Part shown: positions 58,993-64,000 of the stretch, piece by piece | How positions within the stretch are numbered: position 1 is the stretch's first letter | Layout of the letters: every line of letters starts with the position of its first letter | Assembly: GCA_039566865.1 (NCBI GenBank) | Contig: CM076955.1 | Span: forward strand, 20,443,501-20,507,500 | Length of the DNA stretch: 64,000 nucleotides | Direction of reading: 5' to 3' | Source of the DNA: Aurelia coerulea | Lineage: Eukaryota > Cnidaria > Scyphozoa > Semaeostomeae > Ulmaridae | The notes under the pieces: generated by a model | What the model was told of the DNA's origin: nothing | Databases searched by the model: none | What the model saw: the letters and a program-made list of their open reading frames with translations, nothing else | Translations under genes and position numbers: made by a program

Positions 58993-59110
58993 AGCCTGCG
59001 TGCAGACTCTACTGATTCCCTGAAGAGAAGTGAGGTTCCTCCTTAGGTTCCTCTACTGGAGGAGGAACCTCACTTCTCTTCAGGGAATCAGTAGAGTCTG
59101 CACGCAGGCT
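58993..59110. repeat. Perfect 50-bp hairpin (AGCCTGCGTGCAG ends)
   Basis: Arms 58993-59042 and 59061-59110 are exact reverse complements over 50 bp, separated by an 18-bp loop. The end sequence 'agcctgcgtgca' also occurs at about 45281, 47466 and (inverted) 59768-59780, so it marks the terminus of a dispersed family. Confidence 0.95.
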
Positions 59111-59430
59111 ACGAGAGGTGGGATCTCACTGAAGTGGGATGAAAATTTTCCATATGAACGCTGAAAGGTGGGATGAAAAGCTGTAAGGTGGGATGAAATC
59201 CTCTGTTTTGCGCAAGGGCCAATATGAAAACAAAGGGAAACCTAATCCCTGCTGGCGCCAAACACCAATTGCGATTGTTATTGTCTGAAATCACGGGCTG
59301 GGAGGTGGGATGGAAATGCTGGAGGGTGAGATGAAAATTACATATAAACACACGCAGATTTCATCCCACCTGACAGCTGATAGCCTGGAAGGTGGGATGA
59401 TTTTCCCCATATAAACAGGCCCTTAGTCCT
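59106..59430. mobile_element. Element with repeated GGTGGGATGAAA motifs
   Basis: The motif 'gtgggatgaaa' or a close variant occurs at least six times, directly in the left part and both directly and inverted ('tttcatcccacc') at the right. Subterminal arrays like this are typical of non-autonomous DNA transposons. Ends are not precisely defined. Non-coding. Confidence 0.6.
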
Positions 59431-59874
59431 GTAGTTTAAAGGGATGCTGAGGGGGTAGCGACCTAGTTCACCGCGTACTAATGCATTTGTGGTTGATCTA
59501 TTTACTCCCAGCAAGCGTTTTAAAAATTGTGTGTGCTCGTTCAATTTTACAACTATCCCAAAAATTTTTGTTTCGGTTTCGATTCAATGAGTTGGTTCCT
59601 CATTCCTGGGAACCGCACGTGACCTCAGTAGAGCAAGGGCGCCTACCTTGTAGGAAGTGTGTTTATTCACGGTACTTTACGCAGTGTCCTATGACCCATG
59701 TGATCGCTGATGCGCAGACTCTAACAGAGGAGAAGAGAAACCACTTTGAAAATATATCAGTAGAGTCTGCACGCAGGCTATGTTGAAAATGCGCGCGCGT
59801 TCTCATGCATAGCGCGTTCTCATGCATAAAACCAGTAATCTATGTGGTTGGTTACAATGTCATTATGAAAGCTA

Positions 59875-60115
59875 GCCTACGCGTAGACCCATTATCCCAA
59901 AGGAGGAAAGGGTCATACGAAACAAAGAGCAAAAGCTTGCTACTGAGGTTTCTAGATTTCTGGAAACTTAATTTATGCAGCCTTTGTTTCAACCATAGAA
60001 ATATTTCTATGGTTTCAACGCGCATTTGAAATGGGGATTAGAATGTGGCGGCCGTAGCAAGCTCATTGTTTCGTAGACCCTTTCCTCCTTTGGGATAATG
60101 GGTCTACGCGTAGGC
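59875..60115. mobile_element. GCCTACGCGTAGACCC foldback abutting the acetyltransferase gene
   Basis: A 241-bp palindrome. The left arm is GCCTACGCGTAGACCCATTA then 'tcccaaaggaggaaagggtc'; the right arm mirrors it and ends 'ggataatgggtctacgcgta' then GGC. A smaller palindrome (gtttcaaccatagaaat / atttctatggtttcaac) occupies the centre. It ends 12 bp before the first ATG of the acetyltransferase ORF. A short derivative is at 23058-23142. Confidence 0.88.
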
Positions 60116-60126
60116 TTGGAAAGTTT

Positions 60127-61182
60127 TTGACAAAACTTCATCAAAATTGGACTTGGTCGACATTCTACGTCCACGTTGCAGCCATGACACATCGGGAGTT
60201 TAGACCACTTCTGTTGAAAAATGAATTTAATGTGAGAGAGGTGAAATTCCCAGATTTGGAGAAGGTGAAAGTAATTACTAAGGATCCTTATGGAGGAATG
60301 GATTACACAAACAGTGTCTTGAAGCAATGGCTTGCAGATGACAGATGGTATCTATTCTGTGTTGAGACGAATACTGGTCAAATCATTGGATTCACTGCAT
60401 TAAACTTGATTGATAACAAAAAGAATGTTGTCGTAAGAAGTTCGCGGATTGCTCATGATTTTCGCAGCAAGGGAATTTACAAAGCCATGCTCAACTTCGC
60501 TTTGGCTGAGGTAAAAAAGAATTTTCCTAGTTTGGAAAATATTTTTCGTCAGAGAATGGTGGATATCAGAATCCCTGTTGGTTATACATGCCAGAAACTG
60601 ATAACAGAAATTGCGTTGCAATGTGATACCGAGAAGGCCAATTCTCTGCGCTATCCTAAAAATCTAGAGGCCTTATTCTCGAATTTCGAAGAGACAAAGA
60701 TATCATTCAAAGAACTGGCCAACCGATACAAAACAGACGAACTTCTACGGAGCCTCTATCCCATGAACTTACTCACAATCGAGGGAGAGGTTTTCGACAT
60801 AACGGAAGAATCGAACATAACCTATCTTCAAAGTCGCAAAGAGATTCTGGTATCTTTCTCGAAATGCCTTTCTGCAAGCAATGTTGTAAAGATGGCAGTG
60901 TCTATTCTGAACCTTGAGCCAAAACAAACCGATGAAGGAGTGCCATGTGCGAATCTTGACGTGCAGAGTAATGATGTTACTATGGCAACGTATCATCTTC
61001 AAAGAGCCCTGAATGTCGTTGCAAGCGTCATGCGCAATGCCAAATTCAACCTTAATTTTTTATTCAATTTCCAACACGAAAAAGAAATTACTGAATTCAT
61101 CAAAAAAGAACTCCTCTGTTGCAAAGTTGTAGGTGTCTTTAAGATGCATTTGCTCAGAGGTTCGTTTTCTGAAGAAACTTAG
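60127..61182 (+). CDS. Intronless GNAT acetyltransferase, histidine N-acetyltransferase-like (NAT16/HISAT family)
   Basis: One uninterrupted ORF of 351 codons. The likely true start is the second ATG at 60184 (MTHREFRPLL), because the preceding 19 residues look unrelated to the family and lie close to the foldback element; 60127 is the longest option. Residues about 20-150 form a GNAT domain: NVREVKFPDLEKV, YGGMDYTNSVLKQWLADD, then the strand LFCVETNTGQIIGFTALNLI and the acetyl-CoA loop region VVRSSRIAHDFRSKGIYKAM (the R-x-x-G-x signature as RSKGIY). The C-terminal half is less conserved. In vertebrates HISAT makes N-acetylhistidine, and related NAT16-like genes are recurrent in invertebrates. 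The substrate here is inferred only by family. No intron, unlike every other gene of the window, so a retrocopy origin is possible. Confidence 0.85.
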   Translation: MTKLHQNWTWSTFYVHVAAMTHREFRPLLLKNEFNVREVKFPDLEKVKVITKDPYGGMDYTNSVLKQWLADDRWYLFCVETNTGQIIGFTALNLIDNKKNVVVRSSRIAHDFRSKGIYKAMLNFALAEVKKNFPSLENIFRQRMVDIRIPVGYTCQKLITEIALQCDTEKANSLRYPKNLEALFSNFEETKISFKELANRYKTDELLRSLYPMNLLTIEGEVFDITEESNITYLQSRKEILVSFSKCLSASNVVKMAVSILNLEPKQTDEGVPCANLDVQSNDVTMATYHLQRALNVVASVMRNAKFNLNFLFNFQHEKEITEFIKKELLCCKVVGVFKMHLLRGSFSEET

Positions 61183-64000
61183 ATACATAGAAGATCGCAC
61201 AGATGATGACGCAGCAGGGGTACTTGTGCTGAGATGCTTTCGTGTCCTTATCTGAAACGATGAATCAACTACGGGTAGGTCAGAAAAAACATGGGGGTGC
61301 TTAACGAGCCACATTTTGGTGAAAAACGAATCAGATCGGGTTCGTCGAAGTTTCACTGTCCAGACGAAAGATTAAATTAGTTATAGAAATTTAGATTGTT
61401 GAAATCTGTCATTTATTTCCATATTTATGTGCAATTTTGTGATGTTGTTATTTTGGTAACAAGGACAGATTTTGTGAGAGAATAGCATGAGTTGCTTTTG
61501 ATTGACACCGCAATTCAAAGCGATTAGCGATAGCAGACAAAGGAAATTCTCTCAACCTGTAATTCAAAACAAGCAAAGCCATTTCAAGAGTTTCTCTGAA
61601 ACCCAAGTAGCTAGCTCGCTCCTTGTGCATTCCAGAAATTGTTTTTAAGAGCAAGCATGAGCATAGATCGAAAGAAGAAGGATATATCTACACATCTGCC
61701 TCGGGTATTTTATTTCTTTGGTTTAAAAGACGATTGGGAGGCGATTCAGTTCTCTTATTTTTTGGATGTAATTAAAACACTTACTGTTCAGCTCCTGAAC
61801 CAAAGAAGTAAAATGCCCGAGGTAGATGTGTAGACATATCCTTCTTCTTTCGATAAATCATGAGCCTCCTCGATAACTATATAAAATTAATAAAGATTTC
61901 TCAAAAATATAGAACTTGCATTTACGTTTCGCTTTCGCTTCATCAGAACTCTTCTTTCGATATATGCTCATGCTCATGTTTGCATGCATGCATGCTCATG
62001 TTTTCTCTTAAAAACAATTTCTGGAATGAACAACGAGCGCGCTAGCTACCTGGGTTTCAGAGAAACTTTTGCGGCTTTGTTTGTTTTTAATTACTGGTTG
62101 AAGGAATTTCCATTGTCGGCAATCGCTGATCGCTTTGAATGGCGGTATTAATGAAAAGCAACTCATGCTATTGTCTAACAAAATCTGTCCATGTTGGAAC
62201 TGTATTTTTGTCATGGTTTAGAAGTGAACACGTACATGAAGGCCCATTTTGGAATTCTTGTGACGCATGATTTTACTAAAACCGCTCGTAATTATGGAAC
62301 AGAAAATCCGATTTTGACCAAATTTATTTTCCTATTTAACCTTTTCCTATGCAATAAATATTTAGAGAAAGGAATTTGCGAAGTAAATTACATTAATAAA
62401 GGTTGGCAAACGCCCCACGTTTTTTTTCTAACTCACCCAGTGTAGTTTCAATTTCATCTGTAACACAATCGTACACTCTTCATCACAAAGAACTGGGAAA
62501 GAATTTTCTCCTTTGTTTTACCCTATTGAAATCGAGACTCACAAAAGGTCTATTGTGATTCTTCGCACTCCTATGTGTATGTAACTTTTATACTCGTATC
62601 TAATCACATACATAGTAGCTAAACTCCTGTGTTTGCTTTCGTTTCCTATGAAGTGTCCCGTTATTTCGTTTCTCTTTCACCCGCTATTTCAAACCCATTC
62701 ACGTTTTTCTTATAAGAAACTTGGATCAGCACTTAGTACTAAAAGTTTCTTAATTTCGCATGAAAATTTCGGTGTTTTAGTAGTAAACGTTTCTCAATTA
62801 GTTTCTTATTTTTTTTGGGCCTAAAATTGCGGTATTGTTCGAAGTTGAGCCTTCTTCTCGAGAAAGGGCTTCCATTTTGCATTGACATTGTCATAAAGAA
62901 GAAGCCATGCACATCAAGGCAAAAATTTACCAATTTTGCAGTTAAAAGTCAAGAAAAGATGAATGTACCTTTGTTAGAGAGACATAGAATGAGAGAGACA
63001 TACATAAATAGAGTTTTAGAGTTTCTTAACTGTTCTTGAGCGTAGTACTAGAGTTTCTTAAATTTTTGGTCATCGTAGTACTAGTTTCTTATAAACCAGT
63101 TTCTTATAAAAAAAAACGTGTAATGAGAATTTCAAGAAGCTTTCTCTACTGGGTAAAATTCTTAGTTTTTCATAAAAATGCGTGTAACTTAACCGTTGAT
63201 TCTAAACAGGCACCATGCATTAACACAAATTTCCAATAAAGCAATATTTATTTTTACCGCAACAATCAAATCAAGCCCCAGAATAGCATTTGGTTTATAA
63301 AATCGTTGTTTTCACGACTGATCACCTTCGTGGTTAAAAATGCAATGTGTTTTTCAGCAATAATTGATAATAGTTCACAAATAAACCAACTAACGATCTA
63401 ATTTAGAGGGTAAAAATTGATACTCTAACAGCGGGAAGGATGGAAAGCTTTCATTACTTTTATAATAAATTCATCAACAATTAAAAAGACAAGAAAATAT
63501 TTTCAGAAGACTGCAAATCATCTGAGCATTTTCAGTGGAACGTTTGATTTTATTTCTCAACTTACTGTTTTTAACGTCATCCAAATTCCCAAATTCTTAA
63601 TCGGACTACTTATCGAGTACTTATGTGAGAACTTGCTGTTGGTGGGGTTGCAGAGATTTTTGAAGATAGCAATCTTGTGAATTTTAAACTTGATCTGCTG
63701 CTCTTCCAAAATCAATACATAGAAAATTAGAAGTTTGCAGAATTCTTTCCCGCTTTCTGATTCACAAATATGCCACAAGTTTGTGAAACTTTACGGTTTG
63801 AGAAGAATGAAAATTAATTGAATTGGTGGGGAGCTGGGGGCTGCGGCCAGCCGCGAAAAAGTGGGGTGGACAAGGGATAGAATCGATTGACAGAAGGCAT
63901 ACGGCATGTTTTTTATATATTTTTTGCTTGAGAATAAATACCGACCTGAGAAAAATGGGGTGGACTACCCGCTGGCGCCGCTCTTGGAGTTGGCAGGGCA
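61183..64000. other. Non-coding right end of the window
   Basis: No supported gene. A large foldback element occupies about 61272-62443. From 62640 to 63200 the phrases 'agtttcttaat', 'tagtactaaaagtttctta' and 'agtttcttataaa' recur as an old AT-rich repeat. The last 200 bp become GC-richer ('gctgcggccagccgcg') without any ORF of note. Confidence 0.5.
61272..62443. mobile_element. Large CGGGT(G)AGTCAG-type foldback element with ORF remnants
   Basis: The left end 'cgggtaggtcagaaaaaaca' faces the right end 'ttttttctaactcacccag'. Inside, 61445-61665 is repeated inverted at about 61975-62195, and a central pair at 61669-61725 and 61798-61853 (cgaaagaagaaggatata, acacatctgcctcgggtatt) is inverted as well. 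The left arm on the minus strand encodes SGMHKERASYLGFRETLEMA then LREFPLSAIANRFE, which reads like a helix-turn-helix fragment of a transposase; the right arm encodes the same with stops. Confidence 0.65.

Noticed and set aside
60007..60327. Reverse-strand 106-codon ORF
   Set aside because: Antisense to the foldback element and the acetyltransferase start.

Overview
The window looks like a stretch of animal nuclear genome. It is AT-rich, its genes are broken into many short exons with canonical GT/AG junctions, and its introns and spacers are full of small inverted-repeat elements, tRNA-derived SINEs and LINE fragments. The gene content (RICH-type RhoGAP, TMEM26, DESI1, the ciliary protein CLUAP1, an intronless histidine-N-acetyltransferase-like gene) and the repeat style suggest an invertebrate such as an anthozoan cnidarian (coral or anemone). 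That assignment is inference; no marker gene proves it. I found no rRNA, functional tRNA, CRISPR, operon or bacterial feature.

Layout, left to right. 735-3985 (+): the 3' end of an ARHGAP17/ARHGAP44 (RICH)-like RhoGAP gene. 7459-24313 (+): a gene of about 20 exons for an SDS22-type leucine-rich-repeat protein with roughly one exon per repeat; its introns hold a LINE relic, a SINE and many foldback elements. 27127-33086 (+): a TMEM26-like membrane protein gene with two homologous first exons in tandem, a recent 5'-truncated LINE in one intron and a 126-bp satellite that begins at the stop codon. 35808-44290 (+): a DESI1-type PPPDE peptidase whose open reading frame runs, phase-consistent over 12 exons, into a C-terminal region resembling a PUL domain. 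46020-54844 (-): a complete 13-exon CLUAP1/IFT38 gene, tail-to-tail with the DESI1-like gene. 55897-58233 (+): a three-exon NTF2-fold/SnoaL-like small protein, head-to-head with CLUAP1. 60127-61182 (+): an intronless GNAT acetyltransferase of the NAT16/HISAT type, whose first ATG lies 12 bp after a palindromic element.

The genes do not form a pathway; they are unrelated housekeeping, signalling and cilium genes. The most unusual gene is the DESI1-PUL fusion, which would join a deSUMOylase/deubiquitinase-type catalytic domain to a predicted p97/Cdc48-binding armadillo domain. The mobile fraction is also informative: TTAA-targeting miniature elements (one nested in another element), an 8-bp-TSD hAT-like element, and several otherwise unrelated foldback elements that share CCGGGTG-type ends next to TA.

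Exon borders were worked out by hand from splice consensus, reading-frame phase and protein similarity recalled from family knowledge. No alignment or transcript data were available.
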